Below are positions 34,640 to 45,888 of a stretch of DNA of 64,000 nt, piece after piece. The notes below the pieces were generated by a model. It was not told the origin of the DNA, searched no databases, and saw only the letters and a program-made list of their open reading frames with translations. Both the position numbers and the translations under genes were made by a program. How positions within the stretch are numbered: the stretch's first letter is position 1; every line of letters begins with the position of its first letter. The stretch spans positions 5,890,001-5,954,000 of the forward strand of contig OZ059899.1 in NCBI GenBank assembly GCA_964057225.1. Direction: 5' to 3'. Origin of the DNA: Auanema rhodensis (taxonomy: Eukaryota > Nematoda > Chromadorea > Rhabditida > Rhabditidae).

Positions 34640-37209
34640 GAATGCTGCTCATGGTTGCTTACCTCAGAAGAAGACCCTGTTTCTTTCGTCTCTCTAGCCT
34701 TTAAGTTTGGAAGACGGTTATTGTATATAATTTATTTTTCGGCAATGATTTTACATAATAAATAGCTCAATTAAAAAATGTTTTTCAAAACAGAAAAAGT
34801 AATTTTATTAAAATTATAGAGTCAATAACTATTTAATGTGAATCAACCGTATTTGATCCTTTTTTTTACATAAAACATTGGTTTGTAGAACAGGAAACGG
34901 TCTCGTGACTGTCATCATACGAAGTCTCATCATCTATCACTGGTAATATGTTCGGACATGTTGTGATTGAACGATTCTTTTTGGCGCCATGAAGCACAAA
35001 CGTTTTAGCCCTCTTACCCCTTCAGTCATCAGCATCGACACCATTTAAACAATTCAATTTATTATCTATTTTCTGTATATCAATAGCTTGATGTGTGATT
35101 ATTAATCGGGTTAATTATGTTGATGTTGTATAAGCGAGCAAATGTTTCTCCTTCACTTTTTTTCGAATTTTTGGACTTGATTAATTGGTGAAAAATAGAT
35201 CTCCCAGCTGGTCAACATTCGAGGTATCAGTGTTAACAAACGAATTGATTTGAACATTCAAATTCTCTCAATTCATATGTTCTTAATGATATGATATACA
35301 TATAACTCACGTACATTAATATTAAATTAATATTTTAAATTAATATTTTCATGTTAATTTAATTAGACCAGTTCTTAATATGGCTTATTATTTAACAAAC
35401 ACATCACTAAAACAATACGAATAGGAAGCTGTCATCTGATTTGAATCGAAATTGACACCAAAGACTCTTCAATGTGATCAGACGCCAATAGCTTTCGTAA
35501 TTCGTTCTAGCCTTGGTGGTACGGCCAATCTTCCACGTGAACGAATTTCCACGTGAATTACCTGACAAATCATTTTATGACCTGCGTCGATGTAAACCAG
35601 TTGCATTGTGATCTGCTTTTATGTTGTGAAAGTGATTTTTCGCAAGGAATTAAAGGAATAATATGTTCAGACCGAGGAACCATGAATAAGAAGTTAACGG
35701 AAATTTCGAGCATTTCTCTTATGAAAGACAGCTTAAGAGATAAAAATATAATATTACCACACAATATGACAAGCAGATTGTTTTTATATTTTGTTCAGAT
35801 TCTTGTTTCCATTTCTTCTTGTTTGCTATTGATTCACATATACACTTCCTCCTGTGAAGTTTATTGTGCAAACTCACATTTCTAACACTTTTCCTCTTCT
35901 CTTGGAGAAGCTGTTGCCGAGCGAAATCTACTAATAAATCTGCTTAAAACCAGATCTTCTCATAGAATGAACTAGAAATTACGAAATTTTTTAAACATGC
36001 AAGGATAGGAGAACAGAATTATCTCGGAAAACCGATAAACCTTATTCATTCAAATTTATGTAATTTGTAAAATAAATATTCTGTAGAATGGTACTTTAGA
36101 CGTTGTAATTACAATGATTTACAAAAACGGCAGGTTAATAGCTTAGATAAGCTTAGATGATATGGAATTCAACAATTGCGTACTTAAAATTGATACAAAT
36201 TAATTCGAATTCCCAAGTTTTGTTGCTTATCAGCTGAAACAACGTACTCCGTATTTCGCAAGAATTATGATGGCAACGTCACCAGAAGTGATGAAATCGT
36301 GCTCGACACCAGCCAATCAGAGAGCCTCTTGACGGACTTAGATACGCAGGCACGACCGCTTCGCTCACCCTTTGCAACGCGGCCAACAACATTAGACTTG
36401 TGGCCTCACGTGTGTCTCTGCTTAGGTGACTCCTTTAGCTTGTCGCTTAGCTTTTAAAGCTTTTTTTGTGCAAGGAGAGGAATTCAGTAGTCCCTGAGCT
36501 GATTCTAGTGCCGGTCACGAAGCTACCCATTTTATATTCTATAATTCTCAACAATTTTGGTCCATTGTCAGAAGAAATGGAAGGGTCACACTGAATCCGA
36601 TGCCCTTAGTTAGGGGCGTCTCGAATTATCATAATCAGCAGATCCTTTATTGCTTCAAAGAAAAGCTAACTTTCTTCTATTTTTGGTAAGTTTTTTTAAA
36701 TTATAGTAGTTAAGCTTTCAAGACTTCTTTGATATTAATTCTTGCTTACGACAATGATGCTATCTTTTTTTTTGGGGTTACTGCAGGAAATTAATTCGAT
36801 ATCTGATGTTTCTTGTTCTTATCTTTGCTTGCTTGCTTGATTATAATAGCTATTACGAAATAATCTTATCTATATAAAAAATTTGAATAATTCAGTTGAG
36901 AAATATATATTATTATTATTTTGAATTTGCATACTATTTCATAAGTATCATTACGATATGAAGGTTCATTCAACCTAATTTTGAAATTATATAACACAAC
37001 TTTATTTACGAAGTAATAATTCTGATGAAATAGGGGCGGGGCTTCTGTAGGCGCGATTGGAGGCACGTGTTTTACCATAGCAGTGCAAATAAGAATGACA
37101 CTGATTCAGAGCCTCCCACTCACTGCCTAAGTTTCATAAGGCTTTCTTTAGTTAGAAATATATAATGCATGTGAAATGATTATGTTCATTAAGAATACCT
37201 ATTCTAGAA
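34640..37209. other. Intergenic region upstream of Tribbles
   Basis: The first 1.5 kb is AT-rich, with CACGTGAA at 35534 and 35550. The last 0.9 kb (about 36230-36700) is clearly GC-richer, contains ACGTCA (36286) and a GCCC...GGGC hairpin near 36601-36616, and probably includes promoter and 5' leader of the Tribbles gene. A 110-codon plus frame at 35553 lacks an ATG start and family features; not called. Confidence 0.5.
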
Positions 37210-39323
37210 ATGTCTGGACAGATGGACGCTCTTGATCGCCAACAAGATTCAAGTGTAAGTGATTCTGGCCTTAGAGCGAATATTCGCAAAAGAAGACCCG
37301 ACTCTGCTTTGTTTTTAAGCCTTAGTGATGTAAGTCTTTTTTAGAAATGAAAATGAAGATTTTATTATTCCTTTTATAGAATAATAATTTGTCTCAATCT
37401 GTGCCTTCATCACTATCTTCCCAAACTATATCAGATCCATTTTTTGGTGAAGATGAAATTACTTCGCGAAAAAGACGCCGTTACGATAGTAGTATATCCA
37501 CTCTGTCCGACGAATCAGATTCACAACTCTCGGTATATCTATTTTTTAATTTTTTTAGAGTACAAATTGAAAATTCTTTTATTTATTTTCTAAAATTTCA
37601 TCATTTTAGACATCATCGGATGTTTCACCACATACCAAGTTTTATAAATTGCATCACGAGCCTTTCGTAAGTCTGAGAAGTCATTTCAACATATATTTCG
37701 TAATTTCGTGTTGTTTTAGAATAATGGTGATATCATAGGAGAGTTTAAAATAGTTGGTTCAGGATATGAAGCTAAAGCTATACATTCTGGTAACAACACT
37801 GTGTATGATTGCAGGGTATTTTTTCAATTAGCGATCTCAATTTCACTATAGCATTTACAGATTCTTAGTGAATATGAAGCGGAAACCCTTTCAAAACTTT
37901 TGTCTCGGCTAGATGAAGCTCATCTCTTTTATTCCAATAGTGATATAGACACACTGAGGTTTTTTCCTTTTGTTTTTTCACATTTATACATATATTTCAG
38001 AAATATGATTGTCCCTGACGACGCTTGTTTAATAGAAGACAGTAAAGATCGTTTCATTTATTTTTCTTTACCTCTTGCACATGGAAAAACATTACATAGT
38101 TATGCTGAATTAAGAGGATCAGAGATGACCGAATTAGACATTCAACCTATTTTTGAACAAGTAGGTTTTTAGCTTATTGGCTATGTTTAGTTTTTTGATT
38201 TAGATTATTCGTGTAGTAGCATTTTGCCACAGGATTGGTATTATTGTACGAGAATTGAAACCGAAAAAGTTGGGATTGTCAAAAGATGGTATATTTTGTT
38301 CAAACTAACAGTACTCATTTTTTGTTTTACCAGGGAGAGTCCGGTTAAACCAACCATGGGATTTATTGGTTCTTGATTCCCCACAATCTGATATAATCAA
38401 AGAAAAATTTAAAGGTAGCCCCGCATATGCTCCCCCTGAGGTTAGATTGATTTTAGAAAATATTTAAATTCTCCTGGTTTTAGGTTCTTAGTACTAGTGA
38501 TGAAGGTTACTCTGGCCGTGCAGCCGATATGTGGGGCCTCGGAGTTCTTTTATATCTTTTACTGTTAGGACGTTATCCATTCTATGATCGTACACCAGTT
38601 GGGGTTTTCCAAAAGATTGTACAGGCCCGTGTAGTTGTTCCTGCGAATGCTGTGATCACAAAACATGGTACGTTTGGCTAGATGGTTAGCGCGCCATCTA
38701 TAAGAGATAGCAATAAGTTCGCATCTCACTTCGCGCAGCAGACACCCCTGTTCCACCCCAATGGGAGGAAAGGGTATATAGGCGCGTATACTATTTCTGG
38801 ACGCTAATCGTATGTTCTGTGCTTTAATAGACTGAACATCCCGGGTTTCCAGAACAGTATTTTTGTATCCACTTTTTGTATCCCATCATTCGTTTCAGTG
38901 CGGATACTACTGTTCTGTCTTCTAAGGAAAAGACCGATCGATCGACCCTCTGCTGAAGATCTCAGATATGTAGATTGGGTAGGAGCTCAAGCAATTCCTT
39001 CTCGGTCATACTGCGTAAATAGAGTCACTGCAAACATGATGGTTCGTGCAGAATAAGTTCATGATGGGTACTAACCGTTTTTTTGTAGTACGAGATTCAA
39101 ACTGATATAAGAGTTGGATCTACTCGAAACTTGGACCCTACTGCAGTTAGGGATATCAGGGAGAGGTATGATTATTACTTAGATGTGCATATAGTTATTA
39201 GAATATTGCAGAGCTGATCAATCTCAGTTATCTCCAGTAATGAGATTGGGTGTACTTCACTCTCTTTTTCAACGTGCCTCAACAACGTATGATCAACATT
39301 CAGATCGTTTAAGATTGTTTTGA
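37210..39323 (+). CDS. nipi-3: Tribbles-family pseudokinase
   Basis: Twelve exons (37210-37329, 37380-37532, 37610-37666, 37720-37815, 37861-37958, 38001-38160, 38204-38288, 38334-38440, 38484-38667, 38899-39041, 39089-39165, 39212-39323) keep frame for 463 codons. A Ser-rich N-terminus with a KRRR cluster precedes a degenerate kinase domain. The catalytic loop reads CHRIGIIVRELKPKKLGL, with Glu where the HRD aspartate should be; the DFG motif is absent; the activation segment is GSPAYAPPEVL; helix F reads YSGRAADMWGLGVLLYLLLL, followed by GRYPFYDRTP. These match Tribbles proteins, scaffolds that bind bZIP factors and ubiquitin ligases rather than phosphorylating; in C. elegans the family member is NIPI-3, which acts in innate immunity and development. 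The symbol is by family only. One intron carries a tRNA-like element. Confidence 0.88.
38669..38745 (+). mobile_element. tRNA-like (SINE-type) element in a Tribbles intron
   Basis: TGGCTAGATGGTTAGCG (38675-38691) matches the RNA polymerase III A box with a perfect 4-bp D stem (GCTA/TAGC). AGTTCGCATCTC (38716-38727) matches the B box. The anticodon and T stems do not fold properly and the A-B distance is short, so it is not a functional tRNA. GC-rich unrelated sequence follows within the intron to about 38850, as expected for the body of a tRNA-derived SINE. Confidence 0.5.
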
Positions 39324-40160
39324 GAAACGCATTCGAAGTTTGTAAAGAGAAAAAAAAGCTCAACTGTTAAGCAGGCTGAACTGAATATTGGCAAGTGTCT
39401 CATTATTATTATTATTATTATTATTTCTATTATAATTTTAATTATTATATTATATACAATTCAAATGGGTTTTCCTTGATTTTTATATGTATAACCTCGA
39501 TCTCATTTGTTTGGCAGAATTTGTAGTGCGCTAGTTGGAATAGTTTGTTTTCATTGCGCCTCTTCTAAATTTTGTACATAACAGTATCGGGCTGTGTTTA
39601 GTTCTTTTTTTGATATTATCACTCATGTGCTTAAATAGATGAGAGCGGGTTTACTTCTTCATTGAATTTCATTCATGCATAATTATTCTTACTACTCTTT
39701 ATACGTTCAGCATGTATTGGATTCTTTGTTTCAAAGCTCTCTTTTTTTCTATGTATTCTTGTGATACGCACAATACTATTTTATAACTATTATTATACTA
39801 TTATTACACTACCGACTTGTTGGATTAGATTTGATTGTGATTTGTCTCAGCAATTGAGATTGTCATTTCTTGTATAAGTGATTGTTGACGAAGTATTCGA
39901 AGAGGTAAGCTTGTTCAATAAATTTCTTAGTTTATTTCCTGTTCTGATTTTTATAGTTTATAATCTTTACCATATATTTTTCATAAAGAAAAAAAGTAGA
40001 AGGTGAGAACGTAAGTAAAATCACAGAATAAGACCCAAATTTGTAAAAGCAAGTAACAAGTAATATGCGTGCAAATAAATTAAGAACCGTCGAAGCAAAC
40101 GCCTTGAATTTGAATTTGGAAGATTGTGGCAATAAAGAGAGATAGTTGATAGATGTTAAT
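39324..40160. other. Tail-to-tail intergenic region
   Basis: Tribbles 3' UTR and the gap to ERGIC3. It holds (ATT)n at 39402-39424; an AATAAA occurs near 39917. No gene recognised. Confidence 0.6.
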
Positions 40161-42214
40161 TTAGCCTAGTTTGTTAATGTTTCTTTTCCTTTCTATGGCT
40201 TTCTCTGCTCTGTAGATTATTGCATCAATAAGTTGTGCAACGGTAAAAACTCCTCCAATTATAGCACAAAGTGAGACTATGAAACTAATTAATGATCTAA
40301 AAAACATCAGTCAAGTAACAAGAGAACTAATTGAAATATTACTTTTTTACTTCCTCCATATGAATCATTAAAGGGCTGAATTCATAAATAGCGAAAAATC
40401 CGGTAACTCCATCAAGAACTGAAAATAAAAGTAAACGAATTGTTTCGGAAAGTATGAGTAACAAACCCTTGGAGAGATCTTTTTTTTTTGATGTTATAGA
40501 AAATTGATGACTGTGCTCGATCGTACCATTAGTATAGTAGTACGAAGTTGGAACTATTTTCAAATAATATTGATACATAATTCCACCTAAATATTTAACG
40601 TTCAGATAATGCCGCCTAAAGATTATACAACAATTTCGGAATATGCCAAAGCACAAAAGGTTGACAATTATTTTTAATAGTTTTTATTTTTTATATTTCA
40701 AGGAGATGGGAAGCTGCTTGCCCGAATTTAGAGCAACGGTAATAAAGTCTTTGCAAGCTGGAGCTATTGTAGGAGTTCCTTTCGGATCATATGTTGCTTA
40801 TAGGTAGATTTTTCGTTTTCGTAGCATATGTGAACAACGATTAGATGATTTGCCAATTTTATTTCACTCTAGAATCTCGTAGATATTATTTTCTCAGTTG
40901 TATAGTTAGTGCTTTTACAGACAACATCGATTTCAGCCAAAAGCATTTTTTGGCAAATCATTAGCAACTTGGATAACATGTACAGTAGCTTTTGCATGCA
41001 TGGGATTGATGTCAGGAACTTATAATTGTTTGCGGGTTAAAATGTGATTGTAGTAATTGCTAGATTTTAGAAAATAAAATATATTACCTCTTCCTTCGTC
41101 AAAGAGTTTTGAATCCAAAGGATATGATTTTCCTGGGTAGTAATTTCCAAAAGAAAAGTGGTTGATAGTGTGAGAACAGTCAAACTTCGTAGGAACAAAC
41201 GAGTGTAAATCATGAACTAAGTGATCAAATGTTTACAATTTAAAAAGAAAATACAAACCATGGGAATGGAAGGTTCTATAAGGCTCTCCAGGAGCAATAT
41301 GAAAATTACCAGCAACCTTGAGTTACAAATATTAGAACTATACCATATAATAAAAACCTTTGCTACTTGAACAGTTCCATGAACTTGACAGCCTTCTCCT
41401 TTGTGCTCAGCATACATTTGAACCCAATAATCTTTCTATATTTAATATTTTAGTAAGAACAAATTCTCTTTATATACCTTGCATTGCTCTACTTCTTCTA
41501 AGTTCATCTGCCAGCCTTTCAACTGATATGCTTCTTTAACTTCATCGCATGTATTACAGCAACTGAAAAAATGAAAAAACCATCATAAAAAATGGTTATT
41601 TTTAAAATATCTGTACTTTCCGTCTGGAAGTGCTCCATAGCATGATCCACATCCTACCGTGGATGTTTCTGTGATTGCAGCAGTTTTATTAGTATTAGCT
41701 TCTGAAAGAGTTATTGAAAAAACTTAAAATATATCGAGCAGCGTTCTGACCTATTTTCTGTACATCCTCAGTAATATTTCTGCCTTCACTATCTAAACGA
41801 AGCTTGTAAATATCGTGCTGAATATTCTCCTGCGTTTCTCCACTAACATCCATTACATCTACTGTTACAACTAAAACAACGATGCATTACAGGTAAAAAT
41901 ACTTTTCCAAAATAACCCACAGGCACACGGAAGTTTATGGAAAGTTATATTAAAGTTTATATCAAGTCTAGTGTCTGAAGAAGTAGCATCTACATATAGG
42001 AATTCAGTGGTACTTGTAGTTAAGAAACTTCCAAACTCTGTTATGATTAGCAAACAAATAACAATCCCAGCAATTATTGTAACTAAACAAACATAATGCA
42101 TCAAGATATAATATTGGTTGTTTTACCTAATCCTCCACTGAAAGTTTTAACCCTAAAATCATCCATAGGCTTCGTATAAGCATCATATTCCCGCAACTTT
42201 GAAAAGATGCCCAT
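40161..42214 (-). CDS. ERGIC3: ERGIC3 / Erv46 cargo receptor
   Basis: Eleven exons (42214-42127, 42082-41921, 41870-41751, 41701-41617, 41562-41478, 41435-41358, 41316-41259, 41216-41088, 40586-40467, 40418-40343, 40296-40161) give 378 codons, the normal family length. The N-terminus MGIFSKLREYDAYTKPMDDF, the first TM (IIAGIVICLLIITEFGSFL), TVDVMDVSGE, the luminal CGSCYGA and CCNTCDEVKEAY Cys motifs, HDLHSFVPTKFDCSHTINHF and the C-terminal TM (ISFIVSLCAIIGGVFTVAQL) are all diagnostic. The protein cycles between ER and Golgi with Erv41 and retrieves or exports cargo. The 501-bp intron between exons 8 and 9 contains a complete gene on the opposite strand. The start codon follows an acceptor-like TTAAAG by two bases and the MOZART1 gene lies 168 bp upstream, so operon expression is possible. 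Confidence 0.95.
40609..41047 (+). CDS. Small two-TM protein nested in the ERGIC3 intron
   Basis: Three exons (40609-40659, 40703-40803, 40921-41047) encode 92 residues, starting MPPKDYTTISEYAKAQKEMG and ending NCLRVKM. Two membrane segments are visible: SLQAGAIVGVPFGSYVAYR and ATWITCTVAFACMGLMSGTY. A TTCAG acceptor ends three bases before the ATG, consistent with trans-splicing. The whole gene lies on + within the intron of ERGIC3 between 40587 and 41087. Size and topology recall small organelle membrane proteins such as TMEM141, but I cannot claim the family. Confidence 0.75.
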
Positions 42215-42382
42215 CACTTTAAGTTTTATATAATAATAGTATTATATTTAAAATTATGATATATATGGACTAAACCTTGACAAATATTTTAAAAATATGA
42301 GATCCAATATTTATCATAACAGGATCAAATGAGTATGATACAGAATATGTTACATGTGTAAGTATAAAAATATAATAATCGT

Positions 42383-42667
42383 TTAAGCAGTAGATGATCC
42401 ACGAGTATTTATCAAGCGCATTAAAGCTTCAACATTAGCTCCTGATTCCAAAGCCTGAAATTGAATGTAGATGAAATGACTAAACATTATAATCATACAG
42501 CTATTATGGCAGATAATTGATCCTCATTGAAAACCAGTTGTAAATTTCGAGCAATCTTAGATACACCTAATTGATGAATATTGTAAACTGTATAAATTCA
42601 AGTAAAATATATGCTTACTTCGCAAAATGTCAGGACTTACGCAGCTATTGTTATCTATTGATTTCAT
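42383..42667 (-). CDS. mzt-1: MOZART1 homologue (gamma-tubulin ring complex subunit)
   Basis: Three exons (42667-42619, 42587-42499, 42454-42383) give 69 codons, the size of MZT1 proteins (about 70-85). Helical segments ILRIYNIHQLGVSKIARNLQ, NEDQLSAIIAALESGANVEA and LMRLINTRGSSTA reproduce the MZT1 pattern, in which a three-helix protein carries an E-x-G-x-N-x-EAL motif in its second half. MZT1 binds the N-termini of gamma-tubulin complex proteins and activates microtubule nucleation at centrosomes. The gene lies just upstream of ERGIC3 on the same strand. The identification rests on length and the ESGANVEAL block. Confidence 0.7.
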
Positions 42668-43464
42668 AATTGAACAGTGTTAAAAAAACTAGATCGAAGT
42701 TGATCAGGCTGTGGGTCACTGCCGAATAAAGAGGCTTATAGATTGACGTTTATTCAAAAACAAATACGTAAAAATGGATATTTATTCATAAGAGTTTCTA
42801 AAGAGCTTTAATGCTGTATGAATGATTATTATTTCCAAATTTATTAAACTATTGTTATGGTTTCAATCTTGACGACAACAATAGGAATTCGCCCGTGTAA
42901 TCTGTTGTGATATTTTTTGCTTGATTAAGAAGAATGAATTACCTAGCGATTCGTTATTATTAACTGATAATATTTGAATTATCAAAATTTTGTAGATAAC
43001 CCCGAAATATTTATTTTTCGGAACTTTGCAAAGTAATTGCAATTAAAGGCTACGAACGTTTCAAACTATCATATGTAGAATTTGTTTGAAATAAGATTGT
43101 TCGACCTCAATTCAGTTCATACCCGTAACCCCTCTTTGTTTTTAAATCAAAGACTACAAAAGCTGATTTCCTGAATACATTAAACGAAGTTATGAAAGAA
43201 ATAATATTTTATCTTAATTTATATTAGCGCACTCTGTTTACACAATGCAGTGATATTCCATGCTATAACTCTGCCTTGTGCAAACTATGCTCTTGATAAG
43301 CAACTTTCAATTTTTTTTTGCATTTTGTATATAACGAAATCACATTATTTAATTTTAGGGTATTTCGTACAAACTGTCATTCAGATTTTTTGTTAACTCT
43401 CTAAAGGTTTATTGGTTTTGTGATTTTTGTGTTAGAAAATAATCTTTAGAGAGTGCTAAATTCA
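42668..43464. promoter_or_regulatory. Divergent intergenic region (MOZART1 / Pus1)
   Basis: About 800 bp between divergent start codons; AT-rich, with no open frame of interest. A promoter role for both genes is inferred from position. Confidence 0.45.
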
Positions 43465-45467
43465 ATGACCAAGACAGAGAATCCAATTCAAAGCTCTGCT
43501 GAAGATGCTCTTCATTCTGTAGCTTCGGGTAAAATAACCAAAGACGAAGGAGACAAAGCTCAAAGGCCTCCTAGAATTAAGCTCCACAAATATGCCATGC
43601 TTTTGTCTTATCAAGGCAAAGAATACTTTGGAATGCAGGTTTCAAAATTAAAGGTTTCTTTAAAAAAATACTTACCTGCTTACATATCAGATCCAAAAAG
43701 ATAAACCTACAATTGAGGGTCATTTACTTGATAATATGTTAAAGTTAGGATGGATAACTGAACAACAACGTCAAACTCCTAATCTTTTCCATTTCCAGGT
43801 ATACAGTATTTTATTCGTAGTTTTATACCTTTTTTTAGAGAGCGGCTAGAACAGATAAAGCTGTTTCAGCAGTACGTCAGGTAATTTGTTTCAATACTTC
43901 CTTTTGGAATACCATATTTCTAGATTTGTGGTATGCAATTGCCATCTTATATAGATTACAAAGAGGGAACCAATAAGCTTAATGAAGTCATGCCAAATGA
44001 TATTCGTGTCGTAGGTATGCCAGAACAAGTTCGAGATATCTGTTTATTACAATTGTTCAGCTATTAAAAGAGCCACAAATCAATTTCATCCTCAAAAATA
44101 CTGTGATGCTAGAACTTATAGTTATACGCTTCCAACTTTTTCATTTGCTAAACCTACCCAGGTACGGCTCCTAATTCAGGAGTATTTAAATATATTATCT
44201 GAATATTTAGTTAACTAATACCGCTTTCCGGATAACACCTGAAACAATCGAGGAGATAAACTCTCTTTTAGATATCTATATAGGAACTCATAATTTTTTT
44301 AATTATACTTCTCGTCGGTTTGTATTTTTATCCAAAGTATTCAGTATTTGAACAATATTTTAAGGGAGTTTGATGACAAAAGTTGTTTCCGTTATATTAC
44401 TCATTTTAAGTGCGGGGAACCTTTCCTATATAAGTAAGTAATGAAGTTTTTGAATCTTCCTATATTTATGATCACAGAGATACTCTAAGAAATGAAGATG
44501 TTGAATTCATAACTATAACTGTTAAAGGTCAATCATTCATTCTCCATCAGATTCGAAAAATGATAGGTATTAGTGAAAAATGAATTAAAATGAGTTATAT
44601 ATTTATAATAATTCAGGTATGGTCATAACCATTGTTCGGGAGTTGCAACTCAAATCATACATTCAGAGATCTTTCGAAGGTCAAAGAGTAAGTTAGATAT
44701 TCATTATTGATAAATTTGCTTTATATTCTTTAGGTGGACGTACCTAAGGCTCCTGGTTTGGGGTTATTGCTGGAGCGTGTGCATTATGATAATTATGACA
44801 GAAAGTAGTATACGTAAAGTTCTTTTATTTAATATTTTGTATATTGAAGGCATGAAAAAACTCATGAACCTTTATCATATTGGGGCGACGATATAGAGGC
44901 TCAAGTGGAGAAAATTAAATTTGAACTGATTACTAAAGATATATTGGATACAGAATTGAGAACTCAATCGTAAGTTTTTTTATTTGTGTTCTCGTCAAGA
45001 TCGTGAATTATGAGTGTACTTGAGTTTTAAACAGTTTTTTAAATTTCGTTGTAATTGAAACGAAAAGTAGCGTAAAGTTCTCATTGAGATGATATTCTAA
45101 TTTTTTATGATGTAAACCTTTTAATTAATTTTCGTTCGGTTATGAAACAATTTCTTCAAAAATTTCAGAATGTTTCAATGGTTATCAGATCTAGTTCACC
45201 ATGATTTTTCATGCGACCCTGAATCGGATGAGACTCCAAAAAAATCCTTTTTAACCATGGCTGTAGGAAAAGCTGAGGTCAGTTTCAACTTAATTTTCCC
45301 ATTGCTAATTTCTCTTGCAGGAAGATCCAAAGCAGGCTATCAATGCATCATCTGATAACAATTCTGAATTAGAAGAAAAAGAAAAATCACAGCTAGTCGA
45401 TGAAAACCCACAGATTGAAAGTAAACCGCTTCAGGATAATACTACGTCCGAAGCTGGGAAAGCTTAA
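43465..45467 (+). CDS. pus-1: tRNA pseudouridine synthase Pus1
   Basis: Thirteen exons (43465-43638, 43691-43798, 43839-43880, 43924-44014, 44061-44161, 44211-44317, 44365-44433, 44478-44566, 44617-44687, 44734-44804, 44850-44969, 45169-45277, 45321-45467) give 432 codons. The TruA-family core is clear: YAMLLSYQGKEYFGMQIQ, the catalytic aspartate in RAARTDKAVSAVRQ, HPQKYCDARTYSYTLPTF, YIGTHNFFNYTSRRE, GQSFILHQIRKMIGMVITIV and PKAPGLGLLLERVHYDNY. Pus1 isomerises U to pseudouridine in tRNA (and some mRNA and snRNA) in nucleus or mitochondria. The C-terminal extension after residue 380 is Glu/Lys-rich and low in complexity. No clear mitochondrial presequence at the chosen ATG, which follows an in-frame region lacking another ATG. 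Confidence 0.94.
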
Positions 45468-45888
45468 ATTGATAAGCTTTCAATTTCTTGTTTTGTTTTG
45501 TTCATTGTTATTATTTTTTGTTAAACTAGTGTAATTCTTAAATGATGAAATATTAAATTCTAACTATAAATCAAAATCTCCTACGTAAGTGAAAGGTAAC
45601 TGCAAATCGTAATGATGTGAAGAAAATAGAAAAGTACTAAAGTTCGTGAAAGTTCACGTAACTACAAGTTACAATTGGTAGTATGATGTGAAAGTTCACG
45701 CGTCTAAGACATATGACTGGTACTATGACGTGAAAGTTCACGTTGTTATGACATGCACAACTGAAATTTTCTGCAGATGTTAAATTATCGTAATATGTTT
45801 TGTTTTTTTTAGTGAACAAGCAAGTAGTTTATCTGATCTTTAATCTAACGTGAAGTACAAGTTTAATTTCACCCTAATGTGAATCTAA
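45468..45888. other. Tail-to-tail intergenic region with palindromic repeats
   Basis: Between Pus1 and a minus-strand gene. It carries three copies of a palindromic TGAAAGTTCA-type element at exact 42-bp spacing (45645-45742). No coding sequence seen. Confidence 0.7.
45645..45742. repeat. Three palindromic GTGAAAGTTCACG units at 42-bp period
   Basis: CGTGAAAGTTCACG at 45645-45658, TGTGAAAGTTCACG at 45687-45700 and CGTGAAAGTTCACG at 45729-45742. The palindrome is kept in all three, while the spacer between units is only loosely similar. Confidence 0.9.

Noticed and set aside
35553..35885. 110-codon plus frame upstream of Tribbles
   Set aside because: No ATG at its start, no domain, and no splice partners; likely chance.
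38668..38745. Functional tRNA gene
   Set aside because: Anticodon loop lacks T33, and the anticodon and T stems do not pair; better explained as a tRNA-derived element.
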